Part shown: positions 16,929 to 25,323 of the stretch, piece after piece
Numbering within the stretch: the stretch's first letter is position 1
How the letters are laid out: each line of letters starts with the position of its first letter
Source of the DNA: Stieleria sedimenti
GTDB taxonomy: Bacteria > Planctomycetota > Planctomycetia > Pirellulales > Pirellulaceae
Length of the DNA stretch: 47,805 nt
Direction of reading: 5' to 3'
Assembly (NCBI RefSeq): GCF_025060895.1
Contig: NZ_JANZKV010000162.1
Coordinates: 1-47,805 of the forward strand
The notes under the pieces: model-generated
The model's input: only the letters and a program-made list of their open reading frames with translations
Databases searched by the model: none
What the model was told of the DNA's origin: nothing
Made by a program: the position numbers and the translations under genes

Positions 16929-17630
16929 TTATGCCGACAACAAAACGTCTGCCTCTTGCAGGCAATGCCATGCTTCGCCCGGGTTTTCACAAGCCCGCAA
17001 CCGGTTCAGAAATGATTCCATCGCGATCAGTCGGCTGATCTTGGCCAGGGTACGAAGGTGTGCCGAATCGTCGTAAGAGCAGATCAGAAAAAAGACATCG
17101 GTCATGTGTCCGGTGTCGGAGAAGGGGATCGGCGCCTGGCTGACGGCCAAGCCGACGACGGTGTCGGCCAAAATCGAGGTTTGGGGGCGACGGGGGTGCA
17201 TCAGCGCCACGCCACAGTCCAACGCGGTGGGATGCATTTGTTCACGGCTCTTGACGGCCTCCGCCATCGCCGGCGCGTCCCACATCATTCCCGAAGCGGC
17301 GACCAGGTCACACATCGAGCGAATCACCGATCCGCGCGTCCGAGCCCGCAACGGAATCTCGATGGTGTCGACGGTGCATAATTCATGCAACTCTCGGTCC
17401 TGCGTCTCATCGGTCATGCGGTCCACCACGCGTTGGACGCGTTCCAGTTCAACGCTGTCGTCGCTGGCACCGATTTGATCCTCCAGCCAGTGATGGATCT
17501 CGGCCTCGTTGAATCGCCATTGCCCGCCCACCTTGCGCCCCGGCAGACGACCGCGGAGCACCATCTTCTCCACTTTTGCAGGCGTGATATGGAGGTATTG
17601 CGCTAATTGGGCTAAATCAAATTCTTCCAT
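16929..17630 (-). CDS. Excisionase-type DNA-binding domain fused to PTS EIIA(Ntr)-like domain
   Basis: The 233-aa protein starts with an excisionase/MerR-type winged HTH (about 1-50: LAQYLHITPAKVEKMVLRG, then GGQWRFNEAEIHHWLED). The second part (about 85-230) has the EIIA pattern: REQMHPTALDCGVALMHPRRP, where His145 matches the phosphorylated histidine of GVAIPH, and HLRTLAKISRLI with the second conserved His191. EIIA(Ntr) domains take phosphate from HPr/NPr and regulate by protein contact. The fusion suggests DNA binding controlled by PTS phosphorylation. No PTS components are nearby. ATG at 17630 begins MEEFDL at the start of the HTH; the frame is open further upstream but shows no conserved features. 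Confidence 0.87.
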   Translation of the reverse strand: MEEFDLAQLAQYLHITPAKVEKMVLRGRLPGRKVGGQWRFNEAEIHHWLEDQIGASDDSVELERVQRVVDRMTDETQDRELHELCTVDTIEIPLRARTRGSVIRSMCDLVAASGMMWDAPAMAEAVKSREQMHPTALDCGVALMHPRRPQTSILADTVVGLAVSQAPIPFSDTGHMTDVFFLICSYDDSAHLRTLAKISRLIAMESFLNRLRACENPGEAWHCLQEADVLLSA

Positions 17631-17984
17631 TGTCGGCCTAATCAGTTTCTTGGTTGACGCACGTGTTGGCTGATTTCTTTGGTCGACACCGTTCGGAAAA
17701 GGTCCCAGAAAATCTTGTTGCGTGTTGTCCGTCCGCAGACGCGGAATTCGCACGAAGCGTCTGATCAATTCGCACGCGTGTCGGTTTCGTTGCCGCGTAT
17801 GGTGACTGACCGGCACGGGTTTAGGGAGGTCCAAAAACTCCGGATTCTCGGTGAAATCTTTTCAGATTCACTCAAGTTTCATCGCTCCGAAGCCGGTCTC
17901 GGTCTTGACCGTGATCACCGATGGAAGCTATTCCCGAGTTCAAGCAGAAGATTTTGACAGCCCCCAACGCTTTGCGGCATTCGT
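17631..17984. other. Divergent intergenic region
   Basis: About 350 nt between the minus-strand regulator and the plus-strand envelope protein. No gene is supported. It should hold both promoters. A TTGACA at 17954-17959 lies 25 nt before the downstream start but has no matching -10 at 16-18 nt, so I do not call it. Confidence 0.5.
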
Positions 17985-19514
17985 GTGACACTCAGCTCGC
18001 CCAGTCCCAGTCCGGCATCGACGCGGCCCTTCCGGCTTGCGGGAAGGCCCGATGGAGCAACGTCCCTGTTCCGCCTGGCGGGCGCGCTTGCATGGCTGGG
18101 CTGGATCGCAGTCGCGGGAGCGTCTGCACAATCGCCTGGCAATTCGCTGGATGTTCCACAAACACGTCTCGCCCCGATCACCGCCCCGACCGGCCCCGTC
18201 GCGTCCCCGCCGGCAGCTTCGGGACAGGGCTACTCGGGACAGGGCTACTCGGGGCAGGGCTACTCGGGGCAGGGCTACGGGTCGCCCTACAACAGCGCGG
18301 CAGGCGTTTCCCAGTTTGATCCCTATGCCGGAGCGCCGGCGTCGGGGTTTGTCCAACCGTCCACATCCGCGCCGATTTTGGGCTCGCCGTCGGGACTGGG
18401 CGGCGGTTTATTCGGCGCCCCGACCACCGTGGCCCCCCAAGGTGGATTCTTCGCGCCCGCTTCGCCGCAAGCCACTTACGGAACGCCGATCTACGGTGGA
18501 CTGGCCAATCAACCGCCACCGATGATCGATGCGGGAAACCTGTTCGGCGGCAACGGGTCGGCGGGCCTGCCTTTGAATCCGTCCAGCAACTATGCCGCTC
18601 CGCCGTCTTACGGATATCCGTCGACCGCCTACCCCAGCGGCTCGCCTTCGACGCTGTTCCCCGGCGGACTATTCGGCAACACGCCTTCATTTTCACCGCA
18701 GCTGAATCCCTATCGTTTGATCCAACGGATGCGGTTTCGCCACACCTACCTTCAGGACGGCAACGGTAGCGACGACCTGGGGATCAATGACACCGATTTG
18801 GCGTTGGCGTTTGCGATACCGAGTTTCCTGTATTCGACTCAACCATTGTTCATCGCGCCATCGTTTTCGATACACCTGTGGGACGGCCCGCAATCGATCA
18901 CCGGCGCTGATTTGCCGGGCAGCGCCTACAGCGCCTTTTTGGACTTCGCCTGGCAATCCGATCCCAATCGAATCCTGGGCGTCGACTTGGGCCTCAGCGT
19001 GGGGATGTTTAGCGAGTTTCAATCCCTCGACATCGACGCCTTACGAGTCCGTGGTAAGGGGCTCGGCACGTTTCGCATCACTCCGGCATCAACGTTGAAA
19101 GTGGGCGTTTATTATTACGATCGTGTCGACATCAAACTGCTGCCGGCCGTAGGTCTGTTCTGGCGTCCCAACCCGTTCACGAAAGTCGATCTGTTTTTCC
19201 CCCAGCCGCGTTACTCACGTTATCTGTCCACGGTGGGTACCAACGACGTGTGGTGGTACGTCGCCGGTGAATACGGTGGCGGGTCGTGGACCATCGAACG
19301 AGATGGCAAAGGCGAAGATCAGGTGGACATCAACGACATTCGCTTGACGACCGGTTTTGAATGGGGCGAAAGCCAGCGGATGCGCGCCGGGCTGCGGACG
19401 TGGTTCTTCGAATTCGGTTACGTCGGCGACCGGAAACTCGTCTATCGTCGCAACCCTGCCGACAACCTCAGCGTCGGCGACACCTGGATGTTCCGCCTAG
19501 GCCTGGGATATTGA
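17985..19514 (+). CDS. Exported outer-membrane-type beta-barrel-like protein
   Basis: The 509-aa protein starts at a GTG (no ATG lies near enough) and has a long basic n-region followed by a signal core LAGALAWLGWIAVAGASAQS, with likely cleavage after ASA. A Pro/Gly/Tyr/Ser-rich linker (about 50-240) includes four SGQGY units. The C-terminal 270 residues are rich in aromatic residues and alternate short strands (LRFRHTYL-like, FAIPSFLY, LKVGVYYYDRVDIKL, TWMFRLGLGY at the end). A terminal aromatic residue and this periodicity suggest an outer-membrane barrel. I do not recognise a named family. Function is unknown. Confidence 0.78.
   Translation: MTLSSPSPSPASTRPFRLAGRPDGATSLFRLAGALAWLGWIAVAGASAQSPGNSLDVPQTRLAPITAPTGPVASPPAASGQGYSGQGYSGQGYSGQGYGSPYNSAAGVSQFDPYAGAPASGFVQPSTSAPILGSPSGLGGGLFGAPTTVAPQGGFFAPASPQATYGTPIYGGLANQPPPMIDAGNLFGGNGSAGLPLNPSSNYAAPPSYGYPSTAYPSGSPSTLFPGGLFGNTPSFSPQLNPYRLIQRMRFRHTYLQDGNGSDDLGINDTDLALAFAIPSFLYSTQPLFIAPSFSIHLWDGPQSITGADLPGSAYSAFLDFAWQSDPNRILGVDLGLSVGMFSEFQSLDIDALRVRGKGLGTFRITPASTLKVGVYYYDRVDIKLLPAVGLFWRPNPFTKVDLFFPQPRYSRYLSTVGTNDVWWYVAGEYGGGSWTIERDGKGEDQVDINDIRLTTGFEWGESQRMRAGLRTWFFEFGYVGDRKLVYRRNPADNLSVGDTWMFRLGLGY
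18219..18278 (+). repeat. Four 15-bp tandem repeats inside a coding region
   Basis: The unit TCGGGACAGGGCTAC occurs at 18219, 18234, 18249 and 18264, the last two with an A-to-G change. It encodes SGQGY four times in the linker of the envelope protein. Copy number could vary by slippage without a frameshift, since the unit is five codons. Confidence 0.9.
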
Positions 19515-19631
19515 TCCGCCGCACCGTGTGTTGCGAAATGGCAACGTCGCGGCGCGACGTGACGTGGCGAATGATCAACACGACGGCCGTCAACGTCTTG
19601 ATTCACGAGAGAAACACGGCCCGAGATGCCG

Positions 19632-19646
19632 TGGCACGCCGGTTGC
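19632..19646 (+). promoter_or_regulatory. Sigma-54-type promoter element
   Basis: TGGCACG, four bases, then TTGC matches the core -24/-12 consensus with the required 12-base offset between the GG and GC. The predicted start of transcription is near 19658, only about 4 nt before the ATG of the lipoprotein gene. This very short leader is a caution. A sigma-54 activator gene lies 1.6 kb downstream on the other strand. Called from sequence match only. Confidence 0.4.
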
Positions 19647-19661
19647 GTCTGTCGCATCGGC

Positions 19662-20120
19662 ATGAACGTCTCTTCCATCGATCGACTCATCTCGCCGCCC
19701 CGTGCCGCCGGTGCGCGTTTCCTGCTGCTCAGTTTCATCGGGGTCAGCTTGCTCGGCCTGGCCGGCTGCTCGCCTCCCGCGCTGTTTGAAAATGAATCCG
19801 GCGCCTTCGTCCCGAGGATCGACTCCGACGCCGTGATCCCACGCGGAATGCGGCGGACCAAGAACGGTTGGGAAGACGCGTCGCTGTGGCACGTTTCGAC
19901 GGAGTTTCAATCGCGATCGATCCAGTGCTGGCTGGACATCCAACGGCACCGAGAACCGCACTGGTTGAGGAAGTTTTTTGAACGGATTCGGACGACACCG
20001 CCGCTGATGATCGCCGTCATCCAAATCACTGCGATCGCAGCGATCGTCCACATCAGCCAAGCTCACAAAGCGGAACCGGTCAGTAATTCGGCTAAAACTT
20101 CCTCTCAACCGTTGCCCTGA
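19662..20120 (+). CDS. Small predicted lipoprotein with C-terminal membrane helix
   Basis: The 152-aa protein has a lipoprotein signal with core RFLLLSFIGVSLLGLAGC (lipid Cys36). The middle part is polar and Arg/Trp-containing with no recognised domain. A second hydrophobic helix (LMIAVIQITAIAAIVHI) lies near residue 125, so the C-terminus may also be membrane-attached. ATG at 19662 is chosen because it gives a normal n-region; a GTG is not closer. A sigma-54-like element lies just upstream. It is followed after 62 nt by the pyroglutamyl peptidase gene. Function unknown. Confidence 0.75.
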   Translation: MNVSSIDRLISPPRAAGARFLLLSFIGVSLLGLAGCSPPALFENESGAFVPRIDSDAVIPRGMRRTKNGWEDASLWHVSTEFQSRSIQCWLDIQRHREPHWLRKFFERIRTTPPLMIAVIQITAIAAIVHISQAHKAEPVSNSAKTSSQPLP

Positions 20121-20182
20121 TCTATGATGCACTGCTGCACCCTCCATCCCGTCTCCGCCACACGCACCCGGCGCAGGTTACC

Positions 20183-20767
20183 GTGACTCGCATTCTTATC
20201 ACCGCATTTGAGCCCTATGACCGTTGGAAGCAAAACTCCAGCTGGTTGGCGCTGGTCGACCTGACGAGTTGGTACGAAGGCGCGTTGGAGATCACGACAC
20301 GTCGCTACCCGGTCGATTTGCCGAAACTGCGCGAGATGCTCGAAGCCGACTTGGCCCGCAACTACGACTTCGCGATTCACCTCGGTCAGTCGCCCGGATC
20401 ACCCGTGATCAAACTGGAATCGGTCGGACTGAATCTGCGAACCAACGGCGAACCCTTGCTTGTCGATGCGCCGGCGGCCTATCGTTCGACGCTCGATCTG
20501 GACGGTTGCCTGGAACGCTTGACCGCGGCGGGAATTCCGGCCCAGATCTCCCACCATGCGGGCACCTACCTCTGCAACGCCGCGCTGTTTCTGAGCCAAC
20601 ACTATGCCGAGATGATGGGGCGTCGAACGCAGAGTCTGTTCCTCCATCTGCCGCTGACACCGGCACAAGTTGCCGCCGACGGATCGGCACTGGCCAGCAT
20701 GAGCACGCCGATGCAAAGCGCCGCGATCGCGGTGGTCAGCGAGCATCTGGCACAAGCCGATCGCTAG
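20183..20767 (+). CDS. pcp: Pyroglutamyl-peptidase I (peptidase family C15)
   Basis: The enzyme removes N-terminal pyroglutamate from peptides. The catalytic triad positions are visible: Glu79 (VIKLESVGLN), Cys131 (SHHAGTYLCNAALF) and His155 (LFLHLPL). The N-terminal ILITAFEPYDRW matches the family's ILVTGFEPF start. At 194 aa it is slightly shorter than typical members (about 200-215). It starts at GTG 20183, with no alternative ATG before the conserved start. No signal peptide is seen, so it is cytoplasmic. It is convergent with a small minus-strand gene 13 nt away. Confidence 0.93.
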   Translation: MTRILITAFEPYDRWKQNSSWLALVDLTSWYEGALEITTRRYPVDLPKLREMLEADLARNYDFAIHLGQSPGSPVIKLESVGLNLRTNGEPLLVDAPAAYRSTLDLDGCLERLTAAGIPAQISHHAGTYLCNAALFLSQHYAEMMGRRTQSLFLHLPLTPAQVAADGSALASMSTPMQSAAIAVVSEHLAQADR

Positions 20768-20780
20768 TGCGTTGTGACTG

Positions 20781-20978
20781 CTACAGCGAGTTGGAGAATG
20801 CCGACTGCGTGTGCTCTTGGCTGGGTCGGGCGGTGGGCAAATTCTTGTGGCTGAATGGCGTCAATGCGCCAGCGGGAAAGTAAAATGCCTTGATATCGGG
20901 GTGGCGAGAATCCGTCATCGCGCCGACACGAACGACCGTGCCATCAGATAACTCAAGCGTGTAGTCGCAGTCTTTCAT
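20781..20978 (-). CDS. Small hypothetical protein (65 aa)
   Basis: The ATG at 20978 is preceded by a strong SD (AGGAAGGTG, about 6 nt away), which supports a real gene. The protein begins MKDCDYTLELSDGTVVRVG, a compact beta-hairpin-like start, and ends in a Ser/Asn-rich tail. No family is recognised and there is no signal or membrane segment. The coding stretch has lower GC than most neighbours. Confidence 0.65.
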   Translation of the reverse strand: MKDCDYTLELSDGTVVRVGAMTDSRHPDIKAFYFPAGALTPFSHKNLPTARPSQEHTQSAFSNSL

Positions 20979-21261
20979 TGTTCACCTTCCTGCGTGCAGC
21001 TGGACACCAAATCGATTGCCCCCATGCCTCAAGCGTTCCGATCAACAACAGTGGCTTGGACACTGAAGTAACGCGGCAGTGCATCACAAGTCCGCATCGA
21101 ACTGCCAGGATTTTTGGGAAATGTTTGATTCTAGCTTTCCCCCCGAGACGAACTCTCGCCGAACCGGGTGAAGCGACATGGAGGACGACACGGGAGAACC
21201 GCGTCAAAGAATCCTAGACCATGTTCAAGCCAACGCCGCACGTGAACCGCTCGCGCGGCGG

Positions 21262-22326
21262 TTAACCGTCAAGACCATATTCTTTGATCTTCTTGTGGAG
21301 CGTGTTGCGATTCATTCCCAGCCGAGTCGCCGCTTTGGTTTGCACACCGCCGCAGGCCTGAAGGACTTGCGCGATCAACTCCTTCTCCACCACATCGACG
21401 ACACCACGATGGACATCCGTCGAGTCACGTCCGGCTTGGTCCAATCCGAGTTGCACGACGGTCTTTGTCATCGTTTCGAAGTCAACCGGCCCGGCCGCCT
21501 CCAGATCCGCCGCCGGGATCGGCTGACCACTCGTCACGCAGTCGGGCAACAGCTCCACGAGCAACTCGTCGGTTTCAGCCATCACCACCGCGCGCTCGAC
21601 ATAGTTCTGCAACTCGCGCACGTTTCCGGGCCAATGATAATCTCCCAATGCTTCCATCGTGCCGGGGCCGATGTGGGCCACGTAGCGATCGTTCAGCTCG
21701 TTGTAGTAGTCCAGGAAATGCGAAACCAACGCGGGGATATCGTCGCGGCGATCGCGCAGCGGTGGGATCTCGATCGGCACCACGTTCAACCGCCAGTAAA
21801 GGTCTTCGCGGAAGCGTCCCGCACGAACTTCGCCCATCAGATCCCGGTTGCTGGCCGCGATGATTCGAACGTCGGTTCGAAGCGTGGTGGTGTCGCCGAC
21901 GCGTTCGAATTCTTTCTCCTGCAACACGCGAAGCAGTTTGACCTGCAGCGTCAGAGACGTGCTGTTGATTTCATCCAGGAAAATCGTACCGCCCTGGGCG
22001 GCTTCGAAGCGGCCGGTCCGATTGCTGACCGCACCGGTAAAGGCGCCGCGAACGTGACCGAACAATTCGCTTTCGAGCAGACTTTCGCTTAGTGCCCCGC
22101 AGTTGACTCGTACAAAGGGACGGCCGCTGCGATGGCTCAACTGGTGAACCGCACCGGCGATCAATTCTTTGCCGACCCCGGTCTCACCGAGCACGAGCAC
22201 CGAAGCGTTGCTGACCGCGACACGTCGGGTGATGCGATAGACCTCCCGCATCGCCGAGCCATTTCCGATGATTCCCGGCAAGGGAGCGTTCTGAAGTGTA
22301 GTTGCGGGGTTGCCGAGCATTGCCAT
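21262..22326 (-). CDS. Sigma-54-dependent transcriptional activator (AAA+ and Fis HTH)
   Basis: The AAA+ core is complete: Walker A GETGVGKE (47-54 from the ATG at 22326), the sigma-54 contact loop GAFTGA (94-99), Walker B GGTIFLDEI, and WPGNVRELQNYVERAV. The C-terminal Fis-type HTH reads GVQTKAATRLGMNRNTLHKKIKEYGL. No receiver, GAF or PAS domain precedes the AAA+ core, so it would be controlled by other means, such as expression level. The start is uncertain: ATG 22326 or 22320 sit directly before the core, whereas a TTG at 22449 would add 41 Arg-rich residues. No sigma-54 gene is in the window. Its targets may include the gene at 19662. Confidence 0.92.
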   Translation of the reverse strand: MAMLGNPATTLQNAPLPGIIGNGSAMREVYRITRRVAVSNASVLVLGETGVGKELIAGAVHQLSHRSGRPFVRVNCGALSESLLESELFGHVRGAFTGAVSNRTGRFEAAQGGTIFLDEINSTSLTLQVKLLRVLQEKEFERVGDTTTLRTDVRIIAASNRDLMGEVRAGRFREDLYWRLNVVPIEIPPLRDRRDDIPALVSHFLDYYNELNDRYVAHIGPGTMEALGDYHWPGNVRELQNYVERAVVMAETDELLVELLPDCVTSGQPIPAADLEAAGPVDFETMTKTVVQLGLDQAGRDSTDVHRGVVDVVEKELIAQVLQACGGVQTKAATRLGMNRNTLHKKIKEYGLDG

Positions 22327-22529
22327 GAAGCGATCACGGCGGAACCGGACTCTCAATCGAGCCTCGATCACCGCAGGCGTTTCGCCTGATCCAGGAAGTC
22401 GTGAAGATTCCGCCCGTTCCGCCAGCGCATCGGAGTGCCCCAATGCCAACGAGCAATCGTGCTACCTCAGCACTGCCGCGAAATTAGCGTTTTGCGGCGG
22501 ATCCCGATACCGGGTGTGTTTTAACGAGG

Positions 22530-24431
22530 CTACGAATCACCTTGGAGGGCTGCTGCGCCGGTCATGCGAAAACGGGTCCGCTCACCGATCGAAAGCGGTG
22601 GCAATCGACGCTTCGACTCGATTTCGAACAACACATCGGTCAGCGCCGCCGGACTGCCCGGCAGCGGGACCAGGTGAACGGCGGGCGTGTCGTCGCTGAT
22701 CCAGCGATTGGAGGTGGTCTCCAACTCGGTCCGCCGGAGACTTTTTTCGCTCGTTTCCGCGTCACTGTAGAACACAATCGGAATCCGCTTGCCCTTGGGC
22801 TGACGCCTGACCCGATCGACCAATTCGGCCGGTGCCGCATCGGCAATCCTGATCTTGCTGACAACCATTCGCAGGTCCCCGCCACGCTCAATCGCCCGCT
22901 CGACCGCGATCGCCGACGTCACCCGCTCGACCGCGTACCCCATCTGGTTGAGGATCGATTCCTGACGGAGTGCGACGACCGGACGCGTTTCCAACAAGAT
23001 GACCAGCGGGGGGGAATCGAGTGACGCCATCTCCGCCAACGTCTTGCGAACGTAACTCGCCCCTGGAAACGCGAACCCCCTCTCCGACGTGGAAACAACC
23101 TGCCAAAGACTGTCCGCCGCCTCATAACGAATCCGCGGCTGGGGATCCCGAACCGCCTCGACCAACTCAGAAAACCCACCATCGCGACTGACCAGCAACT
23201 CGGAACCCGCGTTGCCCGAAGCGATGGAATCCGACAGCAGACGCACGATGCCGACCGAGGCGGGGATGTCGTTCCGACTGCGTAGCTCTGCCAGTGCGAC
23301 CAATAGCGATGATGGATCCAATTGATCGCGATACAACTGCCGGACTTGCTCGACTTGGTCAGGATCCCCCCAATTCACGTCGACCATGACACGATAAGCC
23401 AGATCAGCGGCCAACACGCTGCGGGCGACCGCAGGGGGCAAACTTCCCAGCCGCCGCAATCGTTGCGCTGCGTCATAGGCCTCGCGGTATCGCCGAAAAA
23501 TCTCCGTGCTGCGGTTGGGCTGCACTCCCGTGCGATCGTCATTGACCGACCAAAGGATCGCCGGTGACAAGTCGTTCGGCGTTCGCATCGCAACCGCCCG
23601 CAGCGTGTTTAAACGATCGGCCAACACCGCGATGGCGTCGTGCTTTTCAAACCCCTGGGGAAACACCGAGGAACGACGCGCGACTTGGGCTTCCTCCGCC
23701 GTCGCATCACTCGCCAACGCCGAAGAGATCAACGTGTCGGTTGCCACGGCAGGATCGAGAACCCGCAGCGCGTCCAAGGCCGTGGCACGAACGCGCGGGG
23801 CTCCGTAGAGTGCGAGCTGATTGAGTGCTTGAGCACCACCGTCGCCGAGCGCTTTGAGCACGCCGAGCAACTTGGCGCGATGACCAACTCCCACCCCCCC
23901 GGCGATCGCGGAGACGATCGCTTCAATCGCGGCGTTCCCCCCCGCCATCAAGGTTCGATTGGCGCCAAGATTGGCATCAATCGCATCGCCGGCAAGTTGA
24001 TCGATCGCGGCGCGGAGACGCTCCGGCGACTGCTGGTTCGCCTTCGCCGCAGCCGTCATCTTTTTGATCGCTGAACGGCTGGCGTCACTGAGATCGCTTC
24101 GAAGCGAGATCCGCAACAGCAACTCGTTGCCGATCGCATCGGCTGCTTGGGCCAGCTCGGTCGAATCGCCGACACCATCGATTTTCGCCAGCCAACGGTC
24201 GACTTGGGGCCAGGCTCCGATTCGAGCCAGTGAGCCGATCGCTTGGGCCCGGTCGAGCCCGCCCCGGGCGGCGGTCGATTCGAGCTGACGGACCAGCTCG
24301 TCGGTTTTGGCCGAGACCTCGGTCGGATCAGAGGCCTCCGAAGGCCCGTCGTCGAATTGACCGGGAGCGCCGGCGGCCAGGAAAGCCACCGACGCAAGAG
24401 AGACGGCGATGATCAAGACGTGAAACCGCAT
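22530..24431 (-). CDS. Exported HEAT-like repeat protein with C-terminal pseudo-receiver
   Basis: The 633-aa protein begins with a signal peptide (MRFHVLIIAVSLASVAFLAAGAPGQ). Residues about 40-470 are all-helical with HEAT/armadillo-like repetition (for example ALYGAPRVRATALDALRVLDP and AVRDPQPRIRYEAADSLWQV). Residues about 474-605 alternate strands and helices like a receiver: PLVILLETRPV, then MVVSKIRI, where the phospho-acceptor Asp is Lys526, IPIVFYSD at the Thr strand, and HLVPLPGSP where KP would be. The receiver-like region thus lacks catalytic residues. ATG at 24431 is used; a TTG at 24440 is in frame. It is probably periplasmic. Function unknown. Confidence 0.85.
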   Translation of the reverse strand: MRFHVLIIAVSLASVAFLAAGAPGQFDDGPSEASDPTEVSAKTDELVRQLESTAARGGLDRAQAIGSLARIGAWPQVDRWLAKIDGVGDSTELAQAADAIGNELLLRISLRSDLSDASRSAIKKMTAAAKANQQSPERLRAAIDQLAGDAIDANLGANRTLMAGGNAAIEAIVSAIAGGVGVGHRAKLLGVLKALGDGGAQALNQLALYGAPRVRATALDALRVLDPAVATDTLISSALASDATAEEAQVARRSSVFPQGFEKHDAIAVLADRLNTLRAVAMRTPNDLSPAILWSVNDDRTGVQPNRSTEIFRRYREAYDAAQRLRRLGSLPPAVARSVLAADLAYRVMVDVNWGDPDQVEQVRQLYRDQLDPSSLLVALAELRSRNDIPASVGIVRLLSDSIASGNAGSELLVSRDGGFSELVEAVRDPQPRIRYEAADSLWQVVSTSERGFAFPGASYVRKTLAEMASLDSPPLVILLETRPVVALRQESILNQMGYAVERVTSAIAVERAIERGGDLRMVVSKIRIADAAPAELVDRVRRQPKGKRIPIVFYSDAETSEKSLRRTELETTSNRWISDDTPAVHLVPLPGSPAALTDVLFEIESKRRLPPLSIGERTRFRMTGAAALQGDS

Positions 24432-24728
24432 GATGGGCAAACGGGGGGGGAGAGGAGTGGAATAGTGCCGGGGGACCCAGCGATATCTTAGTCACCGAAA
24501 GTCCGATGTGCGCCTCATCCCTTTGCGTTTGGCCGAAGGGGACGCCGCGTCAAACCGCGAATCGTCGTTTGACATCACCATTTGGCGCGAGTCGGCGGGC
24601 CCCCACCGATGGGAACACCGCTTCACTTCGCGGTATTGCACTGGGGCCGAACCGCAAGAAAAGACACCAGGCGACGGAGTCCTTTGACAGCCACCATCCC
24701 GAGTGGCCAGGCGGCATGCAGCCGCGGA

Positions 24729-25292
24729 TCACTCCTCGCTCGGGGCGTCCGCCATGACCTTTTCCAAATCCTTCCAATTCTGCCACTCAATCGTGCCTTC
24801 CTGAGGCACCGGATCGCCCGACTCCCTGACCATCTGATTGAGTTGCTTGGTGCGTTTTTCGACCCGCCGTTGCCACTGTTGATGCAGCTCGTCTTTCGTC
24901 CGACCCGACGTCTTGGGGCGATTCTTGTCTTGGACGCGAGCGAGGAACCTGCGATCGATGTCGCGGGTGTAATTGACGTATTCTTCGGCGCTCAATCGTG
25001 CCTCATACTCCTGGCTGGTGAGCGTGGCGTGCGCCGACGAAAGGCCCCTCTCCTTGCCCGTCAGAGCTCCCGAGCGAAAGGGCAGGGTGAAGGCCCATGC
25101 GATCAGTCCGGTCGAAAACAAGAACGAGCCCAGGATCGCGAACTTCGCAACGTTGCTTCGTGGCAACGGGTGATTGCGATCACTCTTGCGTCGGCCACCG
25201 ACCTGAACGCCGCTGTCGTGACCGGTCCGGTCACTTTCGCGGCGGTTCAGCTCGGGCGGTTCGCCCGGCGTTGCGTTACTTTTCTCTGGCAT
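24729..25292 (-). CDS. Single-pass membrane protein of the Tad-like operon
   Basis: The 187-aa protein has a charged N-terminal region of about 48 residues, one membrane helix (FAILGSFLFSTGLIAWAFTLPF), then a charged helical C-terminal part with heptad-like spacing (RVEKRTKQLNQMV). I do not recognise the family. ATG 25292 lies 31 nt after the stop of the VWA/TadG gene, and the spacing suggests the same operon. A role in the envelope assembly is inferred only from location. Confidence 0.8.
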   Translation of the reverse strand: MPEKSNATPGEPPELNRRESDRTGHDSGVQVGGRRKSDRNHPLPRSNVAKFAILGSFLFSTGLIAWAFTLPFRSGALTGKERGLSSAHATLTSQEYEARLSAEEYVNYTRDIDRRFLARVQDKNRPKTSGRTKDELHQQWQRRVEKRTKQLNQMVRESGDPVPQEGTIEWQNWKDLEKVMADAPSEE

Positions 25293-25323
25293 GGATGCTT
25301 CCCCCGACAGGTTTGGACGTGGA

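Noticed and set aside
17954-17982. Sigma-70-type promoter with TTGACA
   Set aside because: No acceptable -10 at 16-18 nt spacing.
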